Assembly: GCA_007125455.1 (NCBI GenBank)
Contig: SLDE01000064.1
Coordinates: forward strand, 1 to 16,140
Length of the DNA stretch: 16,140 nt
DNA from: Ectothiorhodospiraceae bacterium
GTDB taxonomy: Bacteria > Pseudomonadota > Gammaproteobacteria > Thiohalomonadales > Thiohalomonadaceae
Direction: 5' to 3'
The notes beneath the pieces are model-generated. The model did no database searches and was not told the DNA's origin. It saw only the letters and a list, made by a program, of their open reading frames with translations. How positions within the stretch are numbered: the first letter of the stretch is position 1; every line of letters begins with the position of its first letter. Made by a program: the position numbers and the translations under genes. Shown piece by piece: positions 16,085 through 16,140 of the stretch.

Positions 16085-16140
16085 CAAGGGAGCAAGGGAG
16101 CAAGGGAGCAAGGGAGCAAGGGAGCAAGGGAGCAAGGGAG
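16050..16140. repeat. G9 tract and AGCAAGGG tandem octamer repeat
   Basis: A run of nine G (16050-16058) is followed by irregular purine-rich sequence. Then come seven perfect copies of AGCAAGGG (16083-16138), with an eighth beginning at the window edge, so the array's full length is unseen. The TAG stop of the aldolase (16082-16084) overlaps the first repeat unit. Because 8 is not a multiple of 3, every plus-strand frame reads the same 24-base cycle, which has no stop codon. Such arrays expand and contract by slippage. Confidence 0.95.

Noticed and set aside
16083..16140. CRISPR array at the right edge
   Set aside because: The units are 8-base direct repeats with no spacers, so this is a simple tandem array.

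Overview
The window comes from a chromosome with high G+C coding regions. It most likely belongs to a chemolithoautotrophic gammaproteobacterium, probably a sulfur oxidiser. The evidence is a non-carboxysomal form IA RuBisCO operon with its CbbQ/CbbO activase, a divergent CbbR regulator, and proteobacterial c-di-GMP and CheC-type signalling genes. The organism type is inferred from family resemblance, not from a marker gene.

Layout. Positions 1-569 (minus) hold the N-terminal part of a RecQ helicase that runs off the left edge. Diverging from it, about 692-3892 (plus), is a large SWIM/SNF2-family ATPase. Converging on that gene with a 2-base gap is a minus-strand pair overlapping by 4 bases: a REC-CheC two-domain regulator (4857-5834), then a PAS-GGDEF diguanylate cyclase (3895-4860). 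Next on the minus strand is cbbR (5922-6833). A 295-base divergent control region (6834-7128) holds two A+T-rich dyads and a candidate promoter for the RuBisCO genes.

The plus-strand cbb cluster runs from 7129 to the right edge: cbbL, cbbS, a terminator-like hairpin, a small unknown gene, cbbQ, cbbO, a 132-aa unknown, a 531-aa unknown, and a class II aldolase with an extra C-terminal domain. CbbL and CbbS form the RuBisCO holoenzyme. CbbQ (AAA+ ATPase) and CbbO (VWA adaptor) remove inhibitory sugar phosphates from it. The aldolase serves the regenerative part of the Calvin cycle. The C-terminal half of the 531-aa protein resembles a domain otherwise known to me from phage and mobile-element 'large polyvalent' proteins, which is surprising in a carbon-fixation operon.

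Three repeat structures interrupt or end the cluster: imperfect palindromes between cbbL and cbbS and between cbbQ and cbbO, and an 8-base tandem repeat preceded by a run of nine G at the 3' end of the aldolase gene. The repeat stops the aldolase frame and continues past the right edge. The most unusual material is the cbbO-to-aldolase stretch (12872-16140).
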